NCBI GenBank assembly: GCA_025024175.1
Contig: QCXZ01000064.1
Span: 2,728,001-2,792,000 of the forward strand
Direction: 5' to 3'
DNA length: 64,000 nt
Origin: Rhyzopertha dominica
Taxonomy: Eukaryota > Arthropoda > Insecta > Coleoptera > Bostrichidae
Translations under genes and position numbers: made by a program
The notes under the pieces: model-generated
What the model saw: only the letters and a program-made list of their open reading frames with translations
Told to the model about the DNA's origin: nothing
Databases searched by the model: none
In this document: positions 24,361 through 35,525 of the stretch, one piece after another
Layout: each line of letters opens with the position of its first letter
How positions within the stretch are numbered: the stretch's first letter is position 1

Positions 24361-24899
24361 AATGTTAAGATTTAACCAAACTTATTTTAGCTAAATTTTC
24401 AGATTTTATTTTCATTTTTTTATTAACTCTTAGAAGTAGTAGTTATAGTATTTGCATGAAATTTGGTATATGGGGTTTCTTTGTGCAGGGGAATTTAAAT
24501 ATTTAGATAGATTGACTACTTGTTGCATATGACAGCATTTACGGTAGTTCACGAAAGTTAAAGATATCAATTTTTACGCCTTTCAATATATAGTTTTTTG
24601 ACCGATGTAATTGCCCCCTTGTCCTTTGCCCAAAAAATGTATAGTTTGTAGAAGTCGCATTCTCTTACCCTTTTCAACATATTACCATTTTAATCATGTA
24701 ATGGACGCCAATTATTTAATAGTAACCTATACATTTCAAGTAGGCTATGATTATATTTGTATTTCGTGGTTGTTTTTCTCTGTTTTTGAGTTTCCTGGTA
24801 ACTGTTAGTGTCTTTTTTGTTTTGAATTTGTAACAACAATTTAAAGTGAAATTACCAAGTTTTCAAATTTGGAAATGGTTTGCGTATAAGCTCAAGAAA

Positions 24900-25290
24900 A
24901 TTTTAATATGATCATGCTCGATATCAAGAGATTTGTCTAAATAGAAGGCAGCCAGATTTCAAATTATTTAAGAATCTTTGCGACTGACTGGGAGAAAGTA
25001 GTTCATTTCTTTTTGTGGAACGCCCAAAATCGATTGTTCCAGAACAAGAGGAAATCTTGGTGCGTGTAGTAGATAATCTTGAAATAACTACTAGAAGATT
25101 GGTTATAGACTCTGAAGTAAGTAGGTCTTCGGCATTAAGAATTCTCTGCCAGGAAAGATTTTATCCATACCATTTCACACCCGTTCAGAATCTCCTAGAG
25201 CTAATCTACCAGCTAGGCTACAATTTGCCCGTTTTTGTCGCGCTCGTCAAAACGAAGATCCATCTTAATGTTCTTAGCCGTGGTAGGCTT
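24900..25290 (+). pseudogene. DD41D-type transposase N-terminal relic
   Basis: Plus-strand frames give NRRQPDFKLFKNL and LGESSSFLFVERPKSIVPEQ, then RRLVIDSEVSRSSALRIL and FYPYHFTPVQN, followed by a one-base shift into PARLQFARFCR (near 25220). This is the double helix-turn-helix plus linker of the family seen at 8.8 kb and 40.3 kb. The catalytic domain is missing: the LINE 3' end at 25325 begins immediately afterwards. Confidence 0.72.
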
Positions 25291-25324
25291 CAGAAAATTT
25301 ATACAGTTATCATGGCTTAAATTG

Positions 25325-25716
25325 CAAGACTTTTTCAAGTACCATTTACTTTTGTTCATAGCAAGAGCACTTCTTTGCCTAGATATCTACATAATTTAGA
25401 TATACGAAAGCTTTTGCCTCTAACTATTCCTAAACATAGAACAGCTTCGTTTCAGCGCTCATATAGTTTAATTCTTTGGATGACTCCCTTCAAAAAGCTA
25501 TAATCAAGGTTGTTTTAAAAAACGTTTAAGAAACTTTCGTTGAAATCTAATACATGATAATTTAGCTTATTGGCATGCATGTATACNTAAGCATTTTTTC
25601 TTCTTTGTTGCTTCCTCTGTAACCACTTTCATACTTCTTCTTTTTTTACTTCGGGTTAAGGTGGTAATTGTACCAGACTTCGCCTTAAATAGAGACATTA
25701 TAATTATTATTATTAT
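25325..25716 (+). pseudogene. LINE family A 3' end, 5'-truncated, with ATT tail
   Basis: Reads STSLPRYLHNL, LLPLTIPKHRTASFQRSYS (25410-25465), the C-terminal segment of the CR1-like LINEs here, then a 3' UTR ending GACTTCGCCTTAAATAGAGA and an ATT tail (about 25690-25716). The terminus matches that of the 35.5-37.2 kb LINE (CTTCGCCTTAATAAAGAC plus ATT repeats). An N lies at 25587. Confidence 0.75.
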
Positions 25717-26158
25717 ATGAATAGCAAATAAGAAACCACATACTTTTTTCCAATAAGGGGTACAATAAATGAGCCATCATAGCCGTTTAACCCAGCGCAT
25801 TTGTATTTGTTTTGCCGCGTCCTTTACTGAAGCTTGGGCTTAAATTAAACGTGTTTATCTTAAACAAAACACGTGCCACCGTAATCTGTTTGGTGGTCCC
25901 ACCGCACGCACAATCTATTAATTCGTTTTACCGTAACATTCTCCTGCGTGCAACGTACTAATTGAATGAAAAGCTCGTGGATGCACGTTCCCAACCGGAG
26001 GCAACGGAGTCGGAACGATTCACCCGTTTGAACGTACGCCACGGCGAAAATTGAGTGTGAAATTCTTTAGCGGAAGTGCTAGAACATTCGTTCGATTGCT
26101 GTTGATACTTGAGGTACTGCAGAATTTTAAAGATCGCCTCTGATTTTGGAATAGGGCC
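25717..26158. other. GC-richer patch (25860-26100), unassigned
   Basis: Directly to the left of the hammerhead motif. A minus-strand frame (26268-26020, containing YKCYSCPDDARYKCGETSAL) is a translation through the ribozyme and so is not a protein signal. Because the ribozyme lies on the minus strand, this patch may be the 3' terminal repeat of a minus-oriented PLE copy, but I cannot align it to another copy. Confidence 0.3.
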
Positions 26159-26192
26159 GACGTTTCACCGCACTTGTAACGGGCATCATCAG
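26159..26192 (-). ncRNA. Hammerhead ribozyme core, canonical boxes
   Basis: On the minus strand: the box CTGATGA (26192-26186), a stem II region (TGCCCG...GCGGT, imperfectly paired), then GAAAC and GTC (26166-26159). All three invariant segments of a type I hammerhead are present in the right order and spacing. PLEs of animals carry such short hammerheads in their terminal repeats. The adjoining RT (26395 on) is on the opposite strand, so the motif belongs to an inverted partial copy or a rearranged terminus. Confidence 0.7.
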
Positions 26193-26394
26193 GACATGAA
26201 TAGCACTTATAACATCGCCAGATTCTTAGCGAATTTTCTGAAGGACTACACGGGGAAAGCATCTTCACGTGTTCTCAATTGCAAACACTTTGCAAGTACC
26301 TATTCTATCGCAACTGACCCTCGACCCAGAGGACACTTAGGTCAGTTTAGACTTCACCTCCTTGTTTACAAAAGCAGAATTCGTGACGATCATC

Positions 26395-26700
26395 CGTCAA
26401 GTATTATCCCCCGGGACAGCCAGCCTGATATATTCGCAGACTTGGTAGAAAAATGTCTCAAAGTATTTCACATTTCATGGTAAATTCTACTGATAAACTG
26501 GTACATCTATGGGTCCCCATTGACACCAGTAATGGCAAACATATTCACAGAAGCTTTTGAGCAAATAGATTTATTGTCATCAGACTTGAAACCTACAATA
26601 TGGCTTTGTTATGTCGACAACACTTTCATTATGTGGCTTCATGGCTCCAACACCCTAACAATCTTCTTAGATTAGGAGCGCCGGCTTTTAGAAAACCCTG
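26395..26700 (+). pseudogene. Penelope-like RT core fragment
   Basis: Two plus-strand frames give DIFADLVEKCLKVFHISW and, after a shift near 26485, FYxQTGTSMGPPLTPVMANI, FTEAFEQIDLL and the catalytic WLCYVDNTFIMWLHG, where the second Asp of YVDD is Asn. This is the palm region of a PLE RT of a lineage distinct from those at 2.5 and 46 kb (TSMGPPLTP in place of GCAMGSPLSP). No GIY-YIG part follows. Confidence 0.8.
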
Positions 26701-26803
26701 TGGGTGCTCATGTTAACAAAATCGTGAAAACCGTATCTATGAATCCGTTCATTAGAACTCAATAGGATTTTGGCCCGTTATGGGTAGTTTTTTTACCCAG
26801 AAA

Positions 26804-27112
26804 TCAACTACTCTTAGACGACCGATCTTTAAGATCGTCCCGGTCATCATTTAGTTTTGTCGGTTTGCGGGGATGTGTTGAAGTTTTTGGGATTTCATCA
26901 AGATTTGACAGTTTGTCAGTTAAATATCGAAAATGGCTTTGAGGGATGACGGCGTTCTTCAGTAGGCTCACAGTAGGCTTCATCGGAACTGGATCTCTTT
27001 TCCCATGGACAAATTCCCGGCTACACTGGTCGGAGTGCTGCGGAAACCCTATATTTTCGATGTGCCCAAGCGGAGTAAACTGCACATTTTGTCCAAGAAC
27101 GTCGATTTTCAA
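26804..27112 (-). other. Unrecognised 102-codon open frame
   Basis: An ATG-started minus-strand frame in a locally GC-richer stretch, with a basic, hydrophilic C-terminal part (PRKPTKLNDDRDDLKDRSSK). An overlapping plus-strand frame (26946-27215) also exists. I recognise neither. It could be a gene fragment, part of the neighbouring PLE, or chance. Confidence 0.2.
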
Positions 27113-27279
27113 GAAGGCTTTATTAAAATTTATGAGTTGTCTCCAGAAGTTAAAGTCAAAAGTTAATATCTTACATGTACTTTTTTCTTGTCATACGAAA
27201 ATAATAAATAAATAGGTACACATGCAATAGGACAGAAATATGTGTGGTATAAGTGGAAAGATACAAAAGAGATAAGTAC

Positions 27280-27440
27280 AAAAATGCTGGATTTGTTCTA
27301 GTGCCTTTGTTGGTACCAACATTATTAAGTCATCAACAAACTTTTTTATGAATAGAAACTGTGTGCAACGCCTATGATCAGTAAATAAAATTCACTACAG
27401 AACGAGAGGTAGAATGTGGAGTACCCTGTTGGACGCCAAA
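27280..27440 (-). pseudogene. RT relic with GVxQG and FVDD boxes
   Basis: On the minus strand one frame reads SYDFGVQQGTPHSTSRS and, about 30 residues on, KKFVDDLIMLVPTKALEQIQ. The first resembles the GVPQGS box and the second the catalytic YADD box of non-LTR RTs, with appropriate spacing. A stop or two intervene and flanking RT blocks are not seen. Confidence 0.5.
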
Positions 27441-27804
27441 GTCATACGAAAAAATAATAAAATAATACTAGATTAGTACCGGAAATCAACTTCATCGGGG
27501 AGGTATATAATCTACTTGTCAGATCATTCGACATGAATTACAATAAACTTTCTAAAACATATGAAACATAAAATTTTTAAAATAATACATTCACAATTTA
27601 TTGAGAAAATTTTAAAATATTTATTAATACACAATTCATACCCGAAAACGATGATAAATAAAATCTCGTATTGTACTACTGATTTATCAACACTTCGTGT
27701 ATCACAAACGCAAACACGCTAACGGTGAATAACGTTGGTATGCAGAGTGCAGAGTGGCTCAACCCTACTCACAACACTAAAATAAAAAATACCTGCAAAA
27801 TATC

Positions 27805-28150
27805 AAGCAAATGTTATATATTGTTTGGAATGTGGGGATTGTGAAGGTAAGTACACATAGGACAGACATCACTATGGAAGGTTAATAGTAATGGATTGGT
27901 CCTGCACAAAAGTGATATAACTAAACAAAGGGGTAGATGCTCACTTACAGAACACATAATAGTAATCAACAATGGACATCATATTAACTCGATTAATGCC
28001 AAAATTTTGGATAAAGAAAGTAATACAAACAAGAGATTATTACTTGAAATGGTTTACATAAATCAAAATATCAATGCAATAAAAAGTCAGATATACAAAA
28101 AACTGAGCAACATTAACACGTACTTGCTTTCAGAAATTATTCTAAAATAA
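27805..28150 (+). pseudogene. Penelope-like GIY-YIG endonuclease relic
   Basis: Near 27815 the frames give LYCLECGDCEGKYT and IGQTSLW, the start of a GIY-YIG nuclease (the YIGQT motif after paired Cys). The open frame 27896-28150 continues with LTEHIIVINNGHHINSINAK and KRLLLEMVYINQN, which matches the C-terminal His/Glu region (LxEH, HxI, LE) of PLE endonucleases. A shift separates the two parts. The RT is absent. Confidence 0.6.
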
Positions 28151-28464
28151 GGTTGGGCGCGTTTGAGTAATCCAGCAGCACTGTAGACGCTCTAACTTGA
28201 TAAATTTGACCAACCAGTTCGTTTTTATATCTGTGATAAGTCTGTCTGAATTTATGGTACAAATCGATTAAGCAGTTTTTAGTTTGTTCGACATGTGTAT
28301 TCTCGATCTTTTATTATTGGTGTGACATATGAGTTTTTTTTAATCTTTTATTATTGGTGTATTAAATTTAATATAAATGACTAACAAGGATTCAAAACCA
28401 TTTCAAGTAAAACAGTTACATATTTTAATCAAGCTGTGGAATGATGTCTATTTGGTGGTTATTA

Positions 28465-28625
28465 TAGATCGACTGCTTTACTTCCATATGTTCAAGGTGG
28501 CACAACCAGAGTTGACAAAATTCTTAAGAAAAAACTGAGCCGTACTATCTTCCAGTCCACTTCGAAAATGTCACAGATTCTTCCATCTTTGAAGGACAAA
28601 ATAAATTTGATTCTTAGGTTCGAGA
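28465..28625 (+). pseudogene. Penelope-like linker relic
   Basis: The plus strand reads LLPYVQGGTTRVDKILKKKL, then RTIFQSTSKMSQILPSLKDK, equivalent to the segment between RT and GIY-YIG in PLEs (LPYVxG, then TIFxPTxKxxQxLxSxKD). It is in one frame but isolated, and the sequence diverges from the 2.4-kb copy. Confidence 0.6.
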
Positions 28626-28779
28626 CGTGGAGCAATAGGAACATAAAATTGATCTTATGGTGTTATAGCTTTAGACAACGCAAGTTACCATTCAGTACAA
28701 ACAGAAGATAAACAAAACTCTTGAAGGGTCGAGTATCAAGAAACAACTTTTCGAGGTGTTGAGAACAAAAGAATTTAAA

Positions 28780-29060
28780 AAATATATATAAGATAACTGA
28801 ACTAGCCCAAGAACAGGGATTTAAAATAGTACGTTTCCCATCTTATCAGTGTTGGTTTAACCCAATTGCACTAATTTGGAGACATCTAAAGACCAACGTT
28901 AGGAAACACAATACTGCCCAAAATTCAGCAGCAAAACAATTGATTTGATAACTACGTGCAATACGCAATAAAAGAAGTAGAAAATTATTGATAGTTTTTT
29001 TCGCACCAGACTTAATTATAACATTATCAGACTACTGTAGTGATGAAAGTGATGCATGAT
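28780..29060 (+). pseudogene. DDE transposase C-terminal relic (LPPYHCxxNPIE type)
   Basis: ELAQEQGFKIVRFPSYQCWF is followed by NPIALIWRHLKTNVRKHNT, matching the third-acid block LPPYHCxLNPIExxW of a Tc1/mariner-related DDE family. The catalytic Glu is replaced by Ala (NPIA). The acidic tail APDLIITLSDYCSDESD at 29010-29059 also fits. A sister relic lies at 50860-51186. Confidence 0.55.
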
Positions 29061-29589
29061 AGAGGATAACCAACATTTTTAAATTGTAAAAATGTATAAT
29101 ATAATTAAATTATTATTATTATGATTCATGTTCATTCATTCATGAATGTTTTAATTAGTAAAATTAATGTTTATAAGTGCTCAAATGCAAATTTCAAATA
29201 CGGACCTGAAAATGTTGTCAGCCCAGCTACCGACCAGGGTTTTACTCTACGAGCTAATACAATACAATGTTTCAACCGTATTGAAATGATGAAATTAATT
29301 TTTGTGGTTTATGTCAAATCTATCGGGGCGGCTTCAAGGATAATATTTGCCACCAACATAAAACGTCCAGGAAGTGTTTCAGCTAGACATCCTGTGATTC
29401 GTTAACCTACTTAGTTTAAAGCCTACATATTTCTGTTGGTGCAGAACAGATCGTATCCGTTTGTTGATCGTTGCGGATCACAGACAAATGTTATTGTTTA
29501 AAACGGAGGTTTGTTTTATCTGTGAGCGTTGAAAGATAAAGCAAATAAGGATTAAAGGAACCGTACCGCGTTAGGTACTTCAATTAAAT

Positions 29590-29780
29590 ATTATTTTCAA
29601 ATACACCAAAAGACTTGATGTTGAATTTCATTCTGTTGCTCATTTTGTTATGGTAAAGCAATTTCTTGTAATATTCTATTTGAACCTCAAACTTTTTTGG
29701 ACGTTCTTTGACAAAGATTACAGGTGTTATCAAAACATAAAACGAAAATGTATTGTTACTGACATATAAATCACAATAAC
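29590..29780 (+). pseudogene. Penelope-like element 3' terminus
   Basis: Contains CAAACTTTTTTGGACGTTCT followed by TTTGACAAAGATTACAGGTG and TTATCAAAAC (29701-29735), matching the 3' terminal stem-loop of the 1.8-kb PLE with three base changes in the ribozyme part. No coding part is recognised. Confidence 0.55.
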
Positions 29781-30054
29781 GCAATAATTTAATGTAGGTT
29801 TCTATATTAATTTTTTCCGGTTGGTTGATAAAAATCTGCTATGAGTTATATGGTGTTTAAATTCAGGATAGCTGTCATGATTCCTATGTCACTGTACACT
29901 GAGTTAAAAACGTTCCAAATAGCAATATTGTAGTAGAATTTCGTATTTTGAATTTTACAATAAAAAATTAAAACAACCCTAGCGCCACGATCTCTGGAAG
30001 AAATTAAATGAACCTAGTTCCACACTAAAAAAAATACGACATAGTCTTCTTAAA

Positions 30055-30830
30055 CTTCAATGCATTTGGTCTCTAGAAAAGAATTCTTGTGGTTGGTCCT
30101 CTAACCGGTCGTTTACTGCTGTCATCACTAGATAATCATCGTCATATCTGGTCCCACGTAGATATTCTTTCAATTTCGAAAATAAGAAGTAATCGCTGGG
30201 AGCTAAGTCTGGTGAAAATGCGTATGTTCGTGCATTCCAAATCCTGCGTCGTGAATAGCATTCATTGCAATATGGCTTTAAAATTCCGTCCGCATCCCAA
30301 AAAATTGTGGCCATAATTTTATCAGCAGGGGGCACAACTCGAAATTTGCGTGGTGGAGGAGATCCTTTGTGATGCCACTCCATATTCTGTTGTATTGACT
30401 CTGGGTCAAAGTGGTGGACCCATGTTTCACTAACAGTTACAAATCGAGAGAGAAATTCATCCGGGTCTGCTGAAAACTTTGCCGACTGGCTTCAGAATGT
30501 TTCTGATCAGGCGTCAACATTCTAGGGACCCAGCGTGCAGATAACTTTTTAAGGCCTAAAATATCTGTTAATATTTTTTCTTTGTGCCATATGAATAGTC
30601 TGTAATTTCAGCTATCCGACGAATGGTCATTCGCCTATCTACCATTACCACGTCATGTACACAATTAACATTATCCTGAATACTGACAGTTACTGGTCGT
30701 CCGGCACCCTTTGCATGTTCACACGTTTGTCTTCCCAATTTAAATTCTAGAGACAAATTTTTTACCACTTGGTAAGAAGGAACACTTTCACCTAATACAT
30801 CCGCGATATCTTCATGAATTTCTTTTGCGA
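30055..30830 (-). pseudogene. mariner (DD34D) transposase, internally deleted
   Basis: The N-terminal part (30768-30568) reads ACEHAKG-like then GRPVTVSIQDNVNCVHDVVM and VDRRMTIRRIAEITDYSYGT, the mariner helix-turn-helix region. The C-terminal part (30383-30057) reads EWHHKGSPPPRKFRVVPPAD, KIMATIFWDADGILKPY, then jumps to AFSPDLAPSDYFLFSKLKEY, the third-Asp block. The segment holding the second catalytic Asp (HDNAR-like) is deleted, and a shift separates the two halves. TIRs were not located. Confidence 0.82.
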
Positions 30831-31804
30831 ATATTTTATAACTGCGCGTATCTCAGATTTTTCCATTGTTGAAAATAATTATTCAAACATCTTCGCGTAA
30901 ATTCTAAATTATTTTAACAAACAACGAATGACAAGACTGGTATTGAACAAGTGCCACAACAAATAAATAAACTTTTAGTATGTCAAAGAATTTTACTGTC
31001 AGTCAACGCCTACTATATCAGGGACCGTAAATAACGATCTCCCCTCGTATCTTACATCTACGATATATTTCCAGAAATTGGACCGAATCGAGAATTGCAA
31101 AAAAAATCTGAGAATGTTTAACCAATAGATGCAGTATTTATAATTTCTGATTTGCATCTTATGAAGGTAACAGTAGGTAATTGGATAATCAAACTAAAAA
31201 ATATATCCAGTCAGAAAATAAAACACTAGAATTTGTGACGTGCTCCTAGTTTTTAGGCAACGACGGTGGTCTTTCCGACGTTTAAATCCCATAAGCTGAG
31301 AAAAAATTGTACTTTAATATCCGGTTCTAGTCTTATCGTCTGGTATAGTCGTACCTACCATTTCCAGCCTTGATAACTGAATTTAATCCCTCAACCGGCT
31401 GAAGAAGGTGGTTAGAAAAATGCACCACCTTTTAAAGAGGATTATAATAAATCTGTCTTACCGCATACCTATTTGTTACGTCTGTCCAGTTTATTTCTTA
31501 ATGAATGCGTTTCGCTCTTTTTTTGATTTCACCCCTTATTATAAATGAATGATATAGTTTCTTTGGGATTAAAAATAACCCCGAAGAAATCTGCACCCGT
31601 TAAAACCATATTAAAACGATATTTATAACGACGATCGTACACGTATTTCTTTCAGCATTTACTTTATAAAAAAGCATCGACAAAAACTAGCTTTTATTAT
31701 TGGCAAGGCCAGCGCGGCATTCAAGCGAGTCACAGTTTTTTGTCAATTACAACAAAAAACGACATACTGCGCGTCAGGGCACTGGGCACTGCATTTTGCG
31801 AAAG

Positions 31805-32019
31805 AATTATCAGTGCTATCAGTGCGGTCGGAGTGAGTGTTTGTTTAATGATTTAAAATAGTTCTAGATTATAATTGTTACTACAATTTTGGTAACTTCC
31901 GGACTCAACTTAGTGTCGTCTACGAACTATGTTACTTATTCCGAGTGTATATGGTACGTGATGCAGTACTGGACTTTGGAAAAACTCATCAATGGGAGAG
32001 TGGGCTGCAAAAGGCCTAG
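31805..32019 (+). other. Candidate first exon with initiator and splice donor
   Basis: Two arthropod initiator-like TCAGTG strings (A at 31812 and 31821) precede a GC-richer leader. An ATG at 31992 opens MGEWAAKGL and runs directly into AAGGCCTAG followed by GTAAGT (32020-32025), a near-consensus 5' splice site. After the donor the sequence becomes AT-rich with TTTTAATTG-type intron character. No downstream exon is identified, so this is a signal-based guess at a host or retrogene first exon. Confidence 0.3.
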
Positions 32020-32824
32020 GTAAGTGTCTCTATATTATTTTAATTGTTTAGTTACCGTAAAATTCGCGATACGCAAAAGTTGTGAAATATTTTTACACTT
32101 ATTTCCCTCAACCTCATTTTAATTTGTTGTGGATAAAATTTGTACGTATAAACAGGCCCCATGCTATTTGCTACTATAATATATTGAAAATATCTTCGTA
32201 TGTCCCAGATGTAAACTGCTCTAAACACGTTCCTATTATAACCATTATCACTCATTTAGCACACAACAGGATTGGTACGATAGATACTAGTTAAAATTGT
32301 GGTAAATTAAATGGACCATTCCTACATCCAGAAACAAGGGATCCTCAAACGAAAGTAAAACTCATACTAAAGTACCGAGTAAAACAATTTCATCTGTTAG
32401 TGTGTAAAAAAATATACATCAGTACTTATCCACCAGGGGAAGTTTCCGATAAATCAGTGTTATCTACACTATTCATAAATAATTATTGGTTTGGAATATC
32501 GTAGAATACAGAGGGTAGATCTGCACAGTCAAAATTATAGGTATCTAATTTATGTGAAAGGTTTGCGTTTGCCGAAGTGTTTTAGATAATTCCGTAAATT
32601 TTATGGGAAAATGTGGTATAAATAAATAAACACCCACACAAATATTTTAATATTGCTTATAAAAATTAGTAAATGGCATTTAAATGAATCACGTATTGAA
32701 CATTTACCTGTAAACCACTGCGACTGTATGGAAGATTTCAGTCTTGTTTTCATCCTTGAGTAAAAACAACGTGCTTGTGTTTAGTAGTGTGTGAAAGTTA
32801 TTTTTTGCGTTAGGACTTGTTAAA

Positions 32825-32980
32825 ATGATTGAAAAGTTGAAAGTTATTACATTTATAAAAGACCAACGTTTTCGAATAAAATTGTCCGGGGCCTTACACG
32901 AGAAGTGGATGGCGAAAAACAACAAGGTTCAAATTAGAAAACAAATTATGAGCTTCACAAAGCCAATTTGCCAATCATAG
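32825..32980 (+). CDS. Short unrecognised ORF, 51 codons
   Basis: An ATG-started frame beginning MIEKLKVITFIKDQRFRIKL and ending MSFTKPICQS. It is basic, with no signal peptide or membrane segment, and resembles nothing I know. Its length is within chance expectation, though it starts with an A at -3 and ends in a clean stop. Confidence 0.12.
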   Translation: MIEKLKVITFIKDQRFRIKLSGALHEKWMAKNNKVQIRKQIMSFTKPICQS

Positions 32981-34739
32981 TGAAGCCTAAAGGTTAATTC
33001 GGAAACGGGCCTTCTTGATGGTAGTGCATTAGGTTTAAGAATCTAGTAAAATCGCTAAGCTTTATGCAAATATAAGAAATAATGTAACCGGCGGTTTGTT
33101 TGTGAAAAGCCTTATATTGTCGTGAAAAAATGAAGTTTTTACGGATACTTAAAGCTCTAAAAACAAACTGTATATTCAACTTTTGTTTTGCGGACAAAAC
33201 TTTGATATTTTTCAAGGAGCGGACGCCATGCTATTTAAAAATGGATTTCCGAAAATTTGTTACCACTACTGGAAGAACCGATAGTTATTTTTAAAGAAAA
33301 CACTTCGTATAATTCCGAACTAATTGAAAAATCATTTTTTAAACAGGCTAAAAAGACTTAATAAAACTTTTAGGTGTTGCAAATAGGCACAAAACTACAG
33401 AAAAAGGATACGTAGTTGTCGAATTATACAGCAGCCATTTACTATTGTCGATATTACAATCTGATTGAACATGTATGGGCAAGTTGGCAAAAATTACTAC
33501 AATTAACTTGATTGTCCTGAAATTTTGTGGTTCCTATAGTGTCTGCCAGAGCATCCTAAACATTTTATCTGCCAACTGCCAGAACTAACATTAAGAAGCG
33601 TTCTCCACTGTAATACTAGGTATTTGAATTTTGAAATTTTTGATGGCAACATCACCGCATTGAGAGCTATTTTGATGTGATTGCGTTTGTTTTTCAGCAA
33701 ATATTATTTTACTGTTTCTATCCATAAATAATTTGCATAATTCTTTAAAGAAAAACGTTTTCATTTGCACACCTGCCTTTTGAACATGTCTACAACACTG
33801 ATTTGTATTTTACGTAACATTTTATGCAGCTTTATCTGTAATAATTGTCCGCATTCCATGCACCAGCTACCCAAAATTATACTAATCTCGGACCTCTTTG
33901 CAATCCAGCAGTGTTCGTGAAAAAACCGACGATTACCGGCAGTAAAATTACCGAAACGTTGGCCTGCAACGAGATTAGCACGAAGGCGGTGTACTCGTTA
34001 GCGGTACGCACAATTTGTGACATGTAATTTTAGGATTATTACTGTCGTTTAAAGATTACAATCTCGATATACCGAGCCGCATACAAGCCTTTGTGGAGTG
34101 CGTCGTACGTCTACATAAGCTTGTTAACAACTTGTCTGGCGGGAAATATCTTTTACGAAGAGTCTTCCAGACATGAGCTTTGAAGAAGAAGCTTCGTTGC
34201 GTTTTGCTGGGTTAGTTTGGTGTTTTCGTTTATGTATTAAAACTGCAGATCTAAAATAGGAATTACTTTTTACAGGGCAGGATTTAGAGGTGTAAGAGAC
34301 CTCTTTTTTAATGAAGCAATCCAATTATTTGCGGTGGCTTAGGAAAGGCAGGTATCATGGAGTGTACTAACCGTATTGGCGTAGATATTCTTACCTTTTA
34401 ACGACCCTTTGGAAAAGTTACAATTTAGGAAGGCATATCCAAAACACGTTGACATCGCTTCGACAGTAATGTAATGTCGTTAAATACGCCATTTTTGTCA
34501 AGATGTTTCAGCAGTTGGAACGCAGAACGCTGTTGTAGGGCTTTTATTCTTCCAACTCAATTAATCGGACTTCACGAAATTCCCCTGTCCACTGGAGGAA
34601 ACTACTCGTAAAGTCATTTGACTGACACTGCTTTATGCGATCAATTCTTTCATATATCGTGTACACTTTTCGAATCATCCATTTAAATTTTCTACAAAGA
34701 AGTCTTTTGGTATTTGTCTATTGCTTGTTTATCCATGTG
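32981..34739. other. No supportable gene; GC-richer spot at 33860-34090
   Basis: Mostly AT-rich. A plus-strand frame at 33845-34027 (NLGPLCNPAVFVKKPTITGS onward) and a minus-strand frame at 34324-34124 are open but unrecognised. The CG frequency rises around 33910-34000. No repeats with other parts of the window were noticed. Confidence 0.35.
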
Positions 34740-34925
34740 GTTTTCTTCCATTATTGTAGCCACAATAGTAGCAAAAGTGTTGCCGATAGCAGTATGAGGT
34801 CTCCAACTTCTGTGGTCGTCTTTAACACTAGTCCAACGCTCTGGATGCTTACTCCATCAAGTTACACTGTTGAACTATCCACACACTACTCCTGTCAAGC
34901 TTCTTGTAAAGCACCGTGAATTTTG
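34740..34925 (-). pseudogene. mariner transposase N-terminal relic
   Basis: On the minus strand, shifting frames give KIHGALQEA, then VVQQCNLME or DSSTV, and RWTSVKDDHRSWRPHTAIGN. This resembles the mariner N-terminal domain, where a helix-turn-helix is followed by a GRxSVxDDxRSGRP motif. Several stops and shifts are present. No catalytic domain follows on this side. Confidence 0.42.
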
Positions 34926-35249
34926 GCAAGCGTTTTTTCGCTACAGTGATGTGTTCCATTGCATCAAGACTAATTATCTGTCCATATTTCTCTCGTATAC
35001 AATATAAAGTTGACGACAATGTAAGTAGATCGTACTTACTTAAAAAAATCACGAAGACAATTACATGTTACAGTACTTTTTGTTAACTTTTTGATTTAAC
35101 TGCATAATACGAAACTTAATATTATGGTTTATTCTTTATACCACATAATGGTCCTAACAGGTATCAGATTCATTGACACTTATAATCGAGATTGGTTTGG
35201 CTTGGTATTCCATCAAATTGTCGCCCTTTTCCTACAATTGCTTTGGTAC

Positions 35250-35515
35250 TTGATTTTTTATGCGCAGTAGTTTTATTACCAAGATGTTTGTGAAAATCCA
35301 GACTGACCTGCAGTTTTCTGTTTTATCCAACATGCAAAAGTAATCTCACTTCGAACAAGCGTATGCAATAAAACCAAATTCATACTCTGAACTGCAGAGA
35401 ATCAATGTCAAACTCATTTAGCATCATCTGACTATATGTCATACCTATATTCATACCTTTCCGTGCTTTTGAATGATAAATATTTAATAAATTTTCTTTG
35501 AACACGCTCGAGGTC
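35250..35515 (-). pseudogene. LINE C-terminal relic (ERVQRKF type)
   Basis: From 35515 leftwards: LERVQRKFIKYLSFKS, then MMLNEFDIDSLQFRV and HTLVRSEIT in nearby frames. ERVQRRFLKYL is the post-RT motif of family B (10.6 kb) and of the 17.2-kb element, so this is a truncated member of that group. It stops 10 bp from the ATT tail of the next LINE, which may have inserted at or beside it. Confidence 0.6.
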
Positions 35516-35525
35516 TATCTAAGTT

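Noticed and set aside
26020..26268. Minus-strand frame with repeated Cys residues as a zinc-finger peptide
   Set aside because: The Cys-rich part is a translation of the hammerhead stem region; the structural RNA explanation is better.
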